From Inhella proteolytica (GTDB taxonomy: Bacteria > Pseudomonadota > Gammaproteobacteria > Burkholderiales > Burkholderiaceae_C), in the NCBI RefSeq assembly GCF_016093275.1, contig NZ_JAEDAK010000006.1, positions 1-64,000 on the forward strand: a stretch of 64,000 nucleotides of DNA, given 5' to 3'. Positions within the stretch are counted from its first letter, which is position 1, and every line of letters starts with the position of its first letter. Shown here piece by piece: positions 1 through 8,651 of this stretch. The position numbers and the translations under genes were made by a program. The notes under the pieces are model-generated. The model worked only from the letters and a program-made list of their open reading frames with translations. It was not told the origin of the DNA and ran no database searches.

Positions 1-1
1 C

Positions 2-1537
2 GCCGCCGCGCCGCCCGCTTCGGGCGTGCCGCAGGCCGCGGCCCAGCTGGGCAGCCCGGCGCCGGCTGCGCCGGGGGGCGCCACCGCACCCGCGGCGGCC
101 GTGTCCGCGCAGGGCGAAGTGGTGCAGATCGACACCGACCTCGTGAGCGCCAGCTTCGACACCCTGGGCGGCAGCCTGGTGGAGCTGAAGCTGCTGAAGC
201 ACGGCGACGACACGCCCGAGCGCGCCCCGATGAAGGTGCTGGAGCGCCAGCGCTTCTACGCGGCGCAATCCGGCCTGGTGGACGTGCCGGGCGCGCCCAA
301 TCACACCACGGTGATGCGCCTGGTCTCGGCCGAGCGCAAGCTGGCCGATGGCGCGCAGCAGCTGAACGTGCGCTTCGAGTCGCCCGAGCTGGCGGGCCTG
401 AAGCTCATCAAGACCTACACCTTCGAGCGCGGCAGCTACGCGATCAAGGTGCGCCATGAGGTGCAGAACGTCGGCACGGCGCCGGCAAAGCCGCAGCTCT
501 ACCTGCAGCTGCAACGCGACGGCAGCCAGCTGCAAGGCGGTGGCCCGGCCGCTTTCGGCACCGGCACCTTCACCGGCGGCGCGATCTATCACGACAAGAT
601 CAAGTACACCAAGGTCGCCTACACCGATCTGGACAAGAAGCCTTTCGAGGGCGAGCGCGTGGCCCAGGACGGCTGGGTGGCGATGGTGCAGCATTACTTC
701 GCCAGCGCCTGGCTGCGCACGGCCGATGGCCCGCGCGAGTTCTATGCGCGCCGCATCGCGCCGCATCTGTACACCGTCGGCGTGGTGCATCCGCTCGCCC
801 AGGTGGCGCCGGGCGCCAATGTGGTGGCCGATGACGTGCTGTTCGTCGGCCCGCAGGAAGAGAAGAACCTCGCCGCGCTGGCCAAGGGCCTGGACCTGCT
901 GAAGGACTACGGCTGGTTCCACATCCTTGCCAAGCCGCTGTTCTGGCTGCTGGACCAGATCCATGCGCTGATCGGCAACTGGGGCTGGGCCATCGTCATC
1001 CTGGTGCTGCTGCTGAAGGTCGCCTTCTACAGCCTGAACGCGAGCGCCTACCGCTCGATGGCCAAGATGAAGAAGGTCAATCCGCGCATCATGGAAATGC
1101 GCGAGCGCCTGAAGGACAAGCCGCAGCAGATGCAGCAGGAAATGATGCGTCTGTACAAGGAAGAGAAGGTCAACCCGCTGGGTTCCTGCCTGCCCATCGT
1201 GCTGCAGATCCCCTTCTTCATCGCGCTGTACTGGGTGCTGCTGTCCACCGTCGAGATGCGCCACGCGCCCTGGATCGGCTGGATCACCGACCTTTCCGCC
1301 AAGGACCCCTGGTTCGTGCTGCCCGCGCTGATGACGCTCTCCAGCCTGCTGCAGGTCTGGCTGCAGCCGGCCCCGCCGGACCCCATGCAGGCCAAGCTGA
1401 TGTGGATCATGCCGCTGATGTTCAGCGTGATGTTCTTCTTCTTCCCCGCTGGCCTGGTGCTGTACTGGCTGGTCAACAACCTGCTGTCGATCGCCCAGCA
1501 ATGGATGATCAACAAGCAGCTCGGGGTGCAGAACTAG
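2..1537 (+). CDS. yidC: Membrane protein insertase YidC (5' end outside window)
   Basis: Inner-membrane insertase that helps fold and insert membrane proteins with or without SecYEG. The frame is open from the first bases of the window, so the true start lies upstream; the Met at base 26 is probably internal. Visible are a Pro/Ala-rich linker, the large periplasmic beta-sandwich domain (roughly residues 35-290 of the visible part), and the conserved C-terminal insertase domain. The insertase domain has a membrane segment near WGWAIVILVLLLKVAFYS, the cytoplasmic Lys/Met-rich loop (KMKKVNPRIMEMRERLKDK) and three further hydrophobic segments. It ends in QQWMINKQLGVQN, as expected for Gram-negative YidC of about 550 residues. 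The next gene, mnmE, is the usual neighbour in the rpmH-rnpA-yidC-mnmE region near oriC. Confidence 0.97.
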   Translation, partial: AAAPPASGVPQAAAQLGSPAPAAPGGATAPAAAVSAQGEVVQIDTDLVSASFDTLGGSLVELKLLKHGDDTPERAPMKVLERQRFYAAQSGLVDVPGAPNHTTVMRLVSAERKLADGAQQLNVRFESPELAGLKLIKTYTFERGSYAIKVRHEVQNVGTAPAKPQLYLQLQRDGSQLQGGGPAAFGTGTFTGGAIYHDKIKYTKVAYTDLDKKPFEGERVAQDGWVAMVQHYFASAWLRTADGPREFYARRIAPHLYTVGVVHPLAQVAPGANVVADDVLFVGPQEEKNLAALAKGLDLLKDYGWFHILAKPLFWLLDQIHALIGNWGWAIVILVLLLKVAFYSLNASAYRSMAKMKKVNPRIMEMRERLKDKPQQMQQEMMRLYKEEKVNPLGSCLPIVLQIPFFIALYWVLLSTVEMRHAPWIGWITDLSAKDPWFVLPALMTLSSLLQVWLQPAPPDPMQAKLMWIMPLMFSVMFFFFPAGLVLYWLVNNLLSIAQQWMINKQLGVQN

Positions 1538-1723
1538 TTCACGCATTCGCGGGGTGAACCCGCGCTCGGGGGGTAGAGGCGCGGGCCCGCTGCGCCTTTA
1601 ATCCACCCCATGCGGGGCGTGCCACCGCAGGACGCCCGAAGAAAGGCGGTCCGCAGCGGTCGCCAGGTGCTTGCAGGGTTCCACGAGGAACAGCTGCGGA
1701 CCTTCCCCCGCGCCAACACTCCA

Positions 1724-1754
1724 ACGCCGTGCCCACCCCGGGCACGGCGTTTTT
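1724..1754 (+). terminator. Intrinsic terminator between yidC and mnmE
   Basis: A perfect 10-bp stem (ACGCCGTGCC at 1724-1733 with GGCACGGCGT at 1741-1750) with a 7-nt loop, followed directly by TTTT. It would end the yidC transcript. It also argues against an mnmE start at GTG 1729, which would fall inside the hairpin. Confidence 0.8.
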
Positions 1755-1773
1755 CATTCCGGACAATCGCGCG

Positions 1774-3147
1774 ATGCTCGCCCGTCATCAGGATCCCATC
1801 GTCGCCATTGCCACCGCCCCCGGCCGCGGGGCGGTGGGCATCGTGCGCGTCTCGGCGCGTGCGCCGCTGGAGGCGCTGATCCACGCGCTCTGCGGCCAGG
1901 CACTCAAGCCGCGCCATGCCCATTACCTGCCGCTGCGCGCGGCCGATGGCACGGTGCTGGACCACGGCCTCGCCCTGCATTTCCCAGCGCCGCACAGCTA
2001 CACCGGCGAGCAGGTGCTGGAGCTGCAGGCGCACGGCGGCCCGGTGCTGTTGCAGCTGCTGCTCGCGCGCTGCCTGGAAGCCTTGCCGGGCGCGCGCCTG
2101 GCCGAGCCCGGCGAGTTCACCCAGCGCGCCTTCCTCAACGGCAAGCTGGACCTGGCCCAGGCCGAGGCCGTCGCCGACCTGATCGACGCCAGCACCGAAA
2201 CCGCCGCGCGCAGCGCCGCGCGTGCGCTCGATGGCGCGCTCTCCACCGAGGTCAACGCGCTGCGCGATGCGCTGATACATCTGCGCATGTTTGTCGAGGC
2301 CACGCTGGACTTCCCCGAGGAAGAGGACGTCGAGTTCGTCGAGCAGGAGAACGTGCTCGGCCAGCTGGGCGGCCTGCAGCAGCGCCTGGCGCAGATCCTC
2401 GCGCGCACGCGCCAGGGCGCGCTGTTGCGCGACGGCCTGCAGGTGGTGCTGGCCGGCCAGCCCAATGTGGGCAAGAGCTCGCTGCTGAATGCGCTGGCGG
2501 GGGCCGAGCTGGCCATCGTCACGCCCATCCCCGGCACCACGCGCGACCGCGTGAGCGAGCAGATCCAGATCGAGGGCGTGCCCCTGCACATCGTCGACAC
2601 CGCCGGCCTGCGCGAGGCCAGCGACGAGGTCGAGCGCATCGGCGTGGCGCGCAGCTGGGAGTCCATCGCCAGGGCCGACGTGGTGCTGTTCCTGCACGAC
2701 CTGACGCGCCTGCACGAGCCCGAGTACCAGCGCGAGGACGAGCGCATCCGCGCCCAGCTGGCCGCGCATGACGACGCCGCGCACCTGGAGGCGCGGCTCC
2801 TGCACGTCTACAACAAGGCCGATGCCGCGGCCGCGCCGGCAGGGGGCCTGAGCCTTTCGGCCAAGAGCGGCGCGGGGCTGGACGCCCTGCGCCGCGAGCT
2901 GCTGCAGCGGGCCGGCTGGCAATCGGTGCCGGAGGGTCTGTTCATCGCCCGCGAGCGCCATGTGCGCGCGCTGCGCGCCACGCTGGAGCATGTGCAGCAG
3001 GCTGAAGCGCAGGTGCGCCTGCCGGCGCTGGACCTGGTAGCCGAAGAACTGCGCCTGGCGCACGAGGCGCTGAGTGCCATCACCGGTCAGTTCACGGCCG
3101 ATGACTTGCTCGGGGAAATCTTCGGGCGCTTCTGCATTGGAAAGTAG
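1774..3147 (+). CDS. mnmE: tRNA modification GTPase MnmE
   Basis: With MnmG, forms the 5-carboxymethylaminomethyl modification at wobble uridine 34 of certain tRNAs. The 457-residue product has the N-terminal formyl-THF-binding domain ([19 protein letters not shown]), the helical region, and the inserted G domain with GQPNVGKSS (residues 228-236), DTAGLR and the NKAD specificity motif. The C-terminus is the invariant FCIGK, whose Cys is functionally important in the family. The start is placed at ATG 1774 rather than GTG 1729 because the family begins about here and the earlier start lies inside a terminator hairpin. Length is normal for the family. Confidence 0.97.
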   Translation: MLARHQDPIVAIATAPGRGAVGIVRVSARAPLEALIHALCGQALKPRHAHYLPLRAADGTVLDHGLALHFPAPHSYTGEQVLELQAHGGPVLLQLLLARCLEALPGARLAEPGEFTQRAFLNGKLDLAQAEAVADLIDASTETAARSAARALDGALSTEVNALRDALIHLRMFVEATLDFPEEEDVEFVEQENVLGQLGGLQQRLAQILARTRQGALLRDGLQVVLAGQPNVGKSSLLNALAGAELAIVTPIPGTTRDRVSEQIQIEGVPLHIVDTAGLREASDEVERIGVARSWESIARADVVLFLHDLTRLHEPEYQREDERIRAQLAAHDDAAHLEARLLHVYNKADAAAAPAGGLSLSAKSGAGLDALRRELLQRAGWQSVPEGLFIARERHVRALRATLEHVQQAEAQVRLPALDLVAEELRLAHEALSAITGQFTADDLLGEIFGRFCIGK

Positions 3148-3148
3148 C

Positions 3149-3165
3149 GCTCCCGCTGCGGGAGC
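3149..3165 (+). other. Hairpin after mnmE
   Basis: A perfect 7-bp stem, GCTCCCG / CGGGAGC, with loop CTG, directly after the mnmE stop codon. No T-run follows, so it is not a classical intrinsic terminator. It may stabilise the mRNA 3' end. Confidence 0.4.
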
Positions 3166-3231
3166 AAAGGCCCGCTGACCCCAGGGTGTGTCTGGAGCGT
3201 GTGCCTGCCGGGCTTTGGCAAGATCGGCGCC

Positions 3232-6200
3232 ATGCAAGAACCCCACTTAGCCGCTGCGCCGGAGTCCTGGGGGCGCACACAGTGGCTGCTGCGCCTGCGT
3301 CACGCCTGGTTCTGGATCGCCGCGGGTGGGGTGGTGGTGGCGGCCTCGGGGGCGGCTTGGATGCAGCAGGCGTTCGATGCGCGCGCCCGTGCAGGGTTCG
3401 AACGCAAAGCGGAACGCACGGCCGAAGACATTCTGGAGCGCTTCAATCGCGTGGAGGCCGGTCTGCGGGCGGTGACCTCCTTGCAGAGTGCCGGCCAGTC
3501 CGTCCAGCAAGACAGTTTCCAGATCTTGGTGGAGGGCCTGCGCCTGCAGCAGGAGCTGCCGGGCGTGCGGGAACTGGGTTGGATCGCTCCACAGCCTGCG
3601 GACCATGGGCCCGCCAGCGCGCCCACGCCGGCCCAGGCGGCACTGCAGGCGATGGCGGCCCTGAACGCCGGGGCCGTGCGCTGGCGGGCGGTGCAGGCCA
3701 GCCCGGGTCTGGATACCGCGGTGGCTCAGGGCCTGGATCTCTCGGCGCAGCCTGGGTGGGACCAAGCCATGGCGCGGGCGGCGGAAGTGGGGCTGGCCAC
3801 GCTGAGCGGCCGTTTGCCTGGCCCCCCGCAGGACGCCCAAGACCGCACCCAGCAGGGCGCCCCGGCGCCGATGCTGGCGATGGTGCTGGCGCAGCGTCGC
3901 AAGGAGGGTGGGCGCGAGGTGGTGGTGGGCATGGCGTTTGCCACCCTGGCGCTGGATGAGTTGCTCGACCGCCTGCGCGATGTGGACGACGGCTGGGTGG
4001 CGGTGGAACTGCGGGATCTGGGCGAGCGCGGCCGCTCGGCGGCGCGCGGCGAGCGACTGCTGAGCTTGGGGGCGAGCCGCCCGGCGGGTGAGGAGGCGAT
4101 GAGCAGCGAACTGCAACTGGCCCTGCAAGGGCGCGAGGCCCAACTCGTGGTGCGCAGCACGGCGCAAGAGGACGCCGAGCATCGCACCTGGGTGCCAGAG
4201 CTGTTTTTCCTGGCCACCAGTTTTGCCAGTTGCATCCTGGGGCTGCTCTTGCGGGTCCAGGGCAGCCAGCGCCAGCGGGCGGAAGAACGGGCCGCCAGCC
4301 TGACCGACGAGCTGCAGCGCCTGGCGCTGGTGGCGCGGCGCACCACCAATGGCGTGCACATCACGGACGCGCAGCGCCGCATCGTCTGGATCAACGAAAG
4401 CTTCAGTCGCCTGACCGGCTATGAGCCTGCGGCGGCTCTGGGCCAGGCGGCCCGGCAGCTGCTGCAGGTGACCGCCGCCCCGCACCTGTTGCAGCGCCTG
4501 GATGCGGCCATGGGGGCGGGGGAGTCCTTCAGCGGCGAGCTGCAGATCCGCAGTCGCGCCGGCGCGCAGTTGTGGGTCGAGGTGGACATCCAGGCGGTGC
4601 GCGATGCCGAGGGGATGCTGCAAGGATTCATCACCGTGCAGACCGATGTGACGGCGCGCAAGCATGCCGAGCTGGCACTGGCGCGCGAGCGCCTGAACCT
4701 GGCCCAGATCATTGAAGGCACTGCCGTAGGAACCTGGCGGCTGGACCTGGACAGCGGCCGACTGGAGGTGAACGAGCGCTGGGCCGAACTGGTCGGTGAA
4801 GACTTGGAGACGCTGGGGCCATTGGGCCTGGACGTGTGGCGGGAGCGCGTGCACCCGGACGATGCGCCGGCCTTCGAGGCCGCCCTCCAGCCCTGGCTGG
4901 CGGGGCGACAGCACGAGCTGGATCGCGAGCTACGGCTTCGTCATAGCGATGGACACTGGGTGTGGGTGCTTCTGCGCGGCCAGCGCTTCGCGGCCGAATC
5001 CGGCCAAGAGGGCGGCAGGGCCACCGGCACGCTGCTGGACATCAGCCAACGCCATGCCCTGGAAGACGAGCTGCGCCGCCAGACCACGCTGCTGAACACG
5101 GTGCTGGAGCACTTGCCCGCCGGCCTGAGCGTGTTCGACGCCGAGCTGCGTCTGGTGATCCACAACCATGCGTACCAGACCCTGCTGGGCTTCCCGGACG
5201 AACTCTTCACGCCCGAGAGACCGGATTTCGCGTCCTTCATCCGCTTCAACGCCTTGCGCGGTGAGTACGGCGAGGGCGATGTGGACACGATCGTGCAAGG
5301 CATCGTGGCGCGTGCGCAGGGCGTGGTGACTCCGCACCAATTCGAGCGCCGCCGCGCCAACGGCATGGTGCTGGACGTGCGTGGCGGCCCGCTGCCGGGT
5401 GGCGGCTTTGTCACCACCTACACCGATGTCACGGCGCAGCGGGTGGCCGAAGAAAAGGCGCAGCAGACTGTGGAGTTGATGCGTCACGCGATCGACGCGC
5501 TGGACGAGGCCTTTGTGCTGTTCGACCCCGACGACCGGCTGGTGTTCTGCAACGAGCGCTACCGTCAGGCCTACCCCATGGTCGCAGACCTCATTCAGCC
5601 TGGGGTCCAGTTCGAAAAGCTGGTGCGCACGGGGGCCGAGCGGGGCGAATACCAAGCGGCCTTGGGGCGGGTGGATGCCTGGGTGGACGAGCGCATGGCC
5701 GTGCATCGTGCGGCCAACACCACGCTGCTGCAGACCCTGACCGATGGCCGCACGCTGCGCATCGTCGAGCGCCGCCTGCCCGATGGGCACACGGTGGGCT
5801 TCCGCATCGACCTGACCGAGTTGGTGCAGGCCACCGCTGCAGCCGAGCAGGCCTCGCGGGCCAAGAGCCAGTTCGTGGCCAACATGAGCCACGAAATCCG
5901 CACGCCGATGAACGCGGTGCTGGGCATGCTGGCCTTGCTGGAGCGCAGCCCCTTGTCGGCACGCCAGCAGGAGTACGCCCACAAGGCCGTCGGCGCCGCG
6001 CGTGCGCTCCTGCGATTGCTGGACGACGTGCTGGATTTCTCCAAGGTCGAGGCCGGCAAGCTGGAGCTGGACCCGCAGCCTTTTTTGCTGGACCACATGC
6101 TGCGCGACGTGGCACTGGTGCTGGCCCAGAACCTGGGGCCCAAGCCAGTTGAATTGGTGGTGGATGTCGACCCCGCGCTGCCCCGCCGACTGGTGGGCGA

Positions 6201-7839
6201 CGCCCTGCGCCTCCAGCAGATCCTGATCAACCTCGGAGGCAATGCCGTGAAGTTCACAGCGGCCGGACAGGTTGTGCTCGCCTTCGACGTGGTGGCGGGC
6301 ACGGGGCCCGGCTTGTGCCTGCGGGTGCGTGTGGAGGACACCGGCATCGGTATCCCGGCCGAGCAGCACCAGCGCATCTTTGCCGGTTTCACACAGGCCG
6401 AAGCGTCAACCACGCGGCGCTTTGGCGGCACCGGCCTGGGCGTGGCCATCAGCCAGCGGCTGGTGCAGCTGATGGGCGGCGAACTGCAGCTGCAAAGCGC
6501 GCCAGGCCAGGGCACCTGCTTCACCTTCGAGATCGAACTGCGACGCGACGAACGGCCCGCTCCGGTAGAGGCGTTGGGAGCGGCACCAGCCCTGGGCCTG
6601 CAGGTGGTGAACCCACGTCTGCGCACTGCCCTGCAGCGTGCCGCCCAAGAGCTGGGTTGGCCGCTGGTGGCGCCGGGGGGGGAGGGAGCTGATGCGGCTG
6701 AGTCGACTGACTCGGCTGGGGGGCGGCCATCTGCCGGAAGTGCGCAGCCCGCGGCACCGGAGGGGCTCTGGCTGGTGGACGAAGCGTTGGAGGACGCCTG
6801 GGGTGTGGCCCGCGCCCTGCGTGCGGCCCATCCCAAGGCCCGGCTATGGCTGCTCGCCGCCCTGGCCGGGCGCGAGCGCTGGGAGCAACTGAGCGAAGCC
6901 AACCCGGGTGTGCTTGACCTGGTGCTGCCCAAGCCCGTGCTGGCTGCCGGCCTGCGCGAGGCTTGGCTGGGGCGCCACGACAGCGCGGATGCCGCCCACG
7001 AGCCCCGCCTGGCTGGGCTGCGACTGCTGGTGGTGGAGGACAACGCCACCAACCGGCAGGTCATCGAAGAGCTGCTGGAGCAGGAGGGGGCGGCGGTGGA
7101 ACTGGCCGAAGACGGCGCGGTGGCCGTCGCTGCGCTGCGCGAGCAGCCCGAGCGCTTTGCTGCGGTCCTGATGGACATGCAGATGCCGGTCATGGATGGT
7201 CTGGATGCCACGCGCACCATCCGCCAGGAGCTGGGGCTGCGCACCCTGCCCATCATTGCCATGACCGCCAACGCCATGGCCAGCGACCGCGAGCAGTGCT
7301 TGGCCGCCGGCATGGACGACCATGTGGGCAAGCCCTTCGACCTGGATCACCTGGTGTCCATGCTGTGCCAGCGGTGCCGCCCGCCCGAGCTCGATGCGCG
7401 TTCGGGCGCAGCGGCAGCGGGCCCAACGGGTCGTGGAGCAGGGAGCGAACGCGTGGCGGCTGCCGTGGCCGCGGTGCAGGTGCCCGCCGGTTGGTTGGCC
7501 CAGGGGCAGGCGCTGGGGGTGGACTTGCAGGTGGCTCTGGAACGCTACCTGGGCCGTGTGCCGCTCTATTCGCGCAGTTGCCAGGGGCTGCTCAAGGCGG
7601 CCCTGGGCCTGCGCGCGGTGCTGGAACGGGGTGAGCCGCTCGAACAGGCACAGGCCTTGCACAGCCTCAAGGGCCTGGCCGCCATGGTGGGCGCCACGCC
7701 CCTGGCCGCCCTGGCGCTGGCCGGGGAGCAGCGTGCCAAGGCGGGGGAAAGGCTGAGCCCGGAATCGCTGCCTGCGCTGTTGGAGTGTGCCGAGACCCTA
7801 CCGCAGGCGCTCGTCGACCTGGTCAGCCGCGGCGAGTGA
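3232..7839 (+). CDS. Hybrid sensor histidine kinase with CHASE, four PAS, receiver and Hpt domains
   Basis: A 1535-residue membrane-bound phosphorelay protein. In order: a short N-terminus; TM1 about 26-44; a periplasmic CHASE-like sensor to about 320; TM2 about 324-341; and four PAS-like units near 365-480, 490-615, 620-745 and 755-870. Then come HisKA with SHEIRTP (phospho-acceptor His887), an HATPase domain with DTGIGIP and GGTGLG, and a degenerate receiver-like stretch. A true receiver follows with VVEDN and acceptor Asp1315 (VLMDMQMPVMDG), then a C-terminal Hpt domain with HSLKG (His1477). All three phosphotransfer sites are present, as in the BarA/EvgS class. ATG 3232 is preferred, but GTG 3199 in the same frame is possible; neither has a clear ribosome binding site. 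The cognate output regulator is not nearby. The 3' end overlaps the convergent phosphatase gene by 17 bp. Confidence 0.9.
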   Translation: MQEPHLAAAPESWGRTQWLLRLRHAWFWIAAGGVVVAASGAAWMQQAFDARARAGFERKAERTAEDILERFNRVEAGLRAVTSLQSAGQSVQQDSFQILVEGLRLQQELPGVRELGWIAPQPADHGPASAPTPAQAALQAMAALNAGAVRWRAVQASPGLDTAVAQGLDLSAQPGWDQAMARAAEVGLATLSGRLPGPPQDAQDRTQQGAPAPMLAMVLAQRRKEGGREVVVGMAFATLALDELLDRLRDVDDGWVAVELRDLGERGRSAARGERLLSLGASRPAGEEAMSSELQLALQGREAQLVVRSTAQEDAEHRTWVPELFFLATSFASCILGLLLRVQGSQRQRAEERAASLTDELQRLALVARRTTNGVHITDAQRRIVWINESFSRLTGYEPAAALGQAARQLLQVTAAPHLLQRLDAAMGAGESFSGELQIRSRAGAQLWVEVDIQAVRDAEGMLQGFITVQTDVTARKHAELALARERLNLAQIIEGTAVGTWRLDLDSGRLEVNERWAELVGEDLETLGPLGLDVWRERVHPDDAPAFEAALQPWLAGRQHELDRELRLRHSDGHWVWVLLRGQRFAAESGQEGGRATGTLLDISQRHALEDELRRQTTLLNTVLEHLPAGLSVFDAELRLVIHNHAYQTLLGFPDELFTPERPDFASFIRFNALRGEYGEGDVDTIVQGIVARAQGVVTPHQFERRRANGMVLDVRGGPLPGGGFVTTYTDVTAQRVAEEKAQQTVELMRHAIDALDEAFVLFDPDDRLVFCNERYRQAYPMVADLIQPGVQFEKLVRTGAERGEYQAALGRVDAWVDERMAVHRAANTTLLQTLTDGRTLRIVERRLPDGHTVGFRIDLTELVQATAAAEQASRAKSQFVANMSHEIRTPMNAVLGMLALLERSPLSARQQEYAHKAVGAARALLRLLDDVLDFSKVEAGKLELDPQPFLLDHMLRDVALVLAQNLGPKPVELVVDVDPALPRRLVGDALRLQQILINLGGNAVKFTAAGQVVLAFDVVAGTGPGLCLRVRVEDTGIGIPAEQHQRIFAGFTQAEASTTRRFGGTGLGVAISQRLVQLMGGELQLQSAPGQGTCFTFEIELRRDERPAPVEALGAAPALGLQVVNPRLRTALQRAAQELGWPLVAPGGEGADAAESTDSAGGRPSAGSAQPAAPEGLWLVDEALEDAWGVARALRAAHPKARLWLLAALAGRERWEQLSEANPGVLDLVLPKPVLAAGLREAWLGRHDSADAAHEPRLAGLRLLVVEDNATNRQVIEELLEQEGAAVELAEDGAVAVAALREQPERFAAVLMDMQMPVMDGLDATRTIRQELGLRTLPIIAMTANAMASDREQCLAAGMDDHVGKPFDLDHLVSMLCQRCRPPELDARSGAAAAGPTGRGAGSERVAAAVAAVQVPAGWLAQGQALGVDLQVALERYLGRVPLYSRSCQGLLKAALGLRAVLERGEPLEQAQALHSLKGLAAMVGATPLAALALAGEQRAKAGERLSPESLPALLECAETLPQALVDLVSRGE

Positions 7840-8515
7840 AGTCCGCCAGCAACTTCTCCATCGTGCTCAGGCGCTCCTGCGGGCGCAGCAGATCCTGCGC
7901 ATTGAGGTTGACGGCACGCAGCAACGCGTCGCCAGGGCCGCCGAGGTCGACGATGTTGATGCAGGCCGGGTCCTGCTGCCAGCCCGGCAGCAGCAGGCGC
8001 TGGCCGCCGCTGACCCAGTGGCTGAGCAAGGCGGCGTTGACGACGCCGTGCAGCACCCACAGGGCGCAGTCCCAGGGTTCGGCCAGCAGGCGCTGCGTGG
8101 CGGGCAGGGCGCGCGCCCACAGCTCGCCCAGGCTCTCGCCGCCCAGGAAGCGGGTGTCGTCCGTGAGCGGGCCGCGCTGCAGCGTGGTGAAGACGGCGTC
8201 GAGCTCGGCCGGCGCGATGTCGCGCAGGCGGCCGCCGTGGATCTCGCGCAGGGCGGGCACTTCCTCGATGGCCGGCTGCGGGCCGGGCAGTTCAGCAAGC
8301 ACGGCGGCGGCCGTCTGGCGCGTACGCGGCAGGCCGGAGCAAACGACGCGATCAAAGCGCACGTTCTGGGCTGCGAACAGCAGACCGGCCGCGCGCGCCT
8401 GATCCTGGCCAGCGGCCGTCAGCGGCACGGTCTCGGCCTGCAGCGGCGCGCCGCTGACGGGGTCGAAGTAGCTCACGGCGCCGTGGCGCATGAGGTAGAG
8501 GCGGCGGCGGGTCAT
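7823..8515 (-). CDS. Histidine phosphatase family protein (phosphoglycerate mutase-like)
   Basis: A 230-residue cytoplasmic phosphatase of the branch-1 histidine phosphatase superfamily. The N-terminal LYLMRHGAV carries the RHG catalytic motif (nucleophile His). The second conserved His is in WVLHGVVNAALL, and the internal CSGLPRTRQTA block is typical. Substrate cannot be inferred; relatives include cobalamin phosphatases, SixA and phosphoglycerate mutases. The start is set at ATG 8515, where the domain begins and a GGGGAG ribosome binding site precedes it; an upstream in-frame extension lacks family similarity. It converges on the hybrid kinase gene with a short overlap. Confidence 0.85.
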   Translation of the reverse strand: MTRRRLYLMRHGAVSYFDPVSGAPLQAETVPLTAAGQDQARAAGLLFAAQNVRFDRVVCSGLPRTRQTAAAVLAELPGPQPAIEEVPALREIHGGRLRDIAPAELDAVFTTLQRGPLTDDTRFLGGESLGELWARALPATQRLLAEPWDCALWVLHGVVNAALLSHWVSGGQRLLLPGWQQDPACINIVDLGGPGDALLRAVNLNAQDLLRPQERLSTMEKLLADFTRRG

Positions 8516-8589
8516 CTCGGGCTCCCCAATCGTTCTAGTGGCCCGCAGATCGCATGAAACAGGCGCCACCAAGTGCCACCGCGGAACCG

Positions 8590-8651
8590 GCTTTGCCGGG
8601 CCGCTGGTGGCGCCCCCTGGGGGGAGGCACCGGAGGTGCTTCGAGGGGGAC
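8590..8651. repeat. Intergenic GC-rich repeat-like block
   Basis: The gap between the phosphatase start and the antiporter stop holds a block built on GGCGCCCCCTGGGGGGAGG followed by a small hairpin GCACC-gga-GGTGC. Similar C-run/G-run intergenic blocks are common in Burkholderiales genomes (recalled, not searched here). It could act as a transcript-end structure for the antiporter gene. Confidence 0.3.

Noticed and set aside
1729-1773. Longer mnmE start at GTG 1729
   Set aside because: The codon is inside an intrinsic terminator hairpin and the extension is absent from the family.
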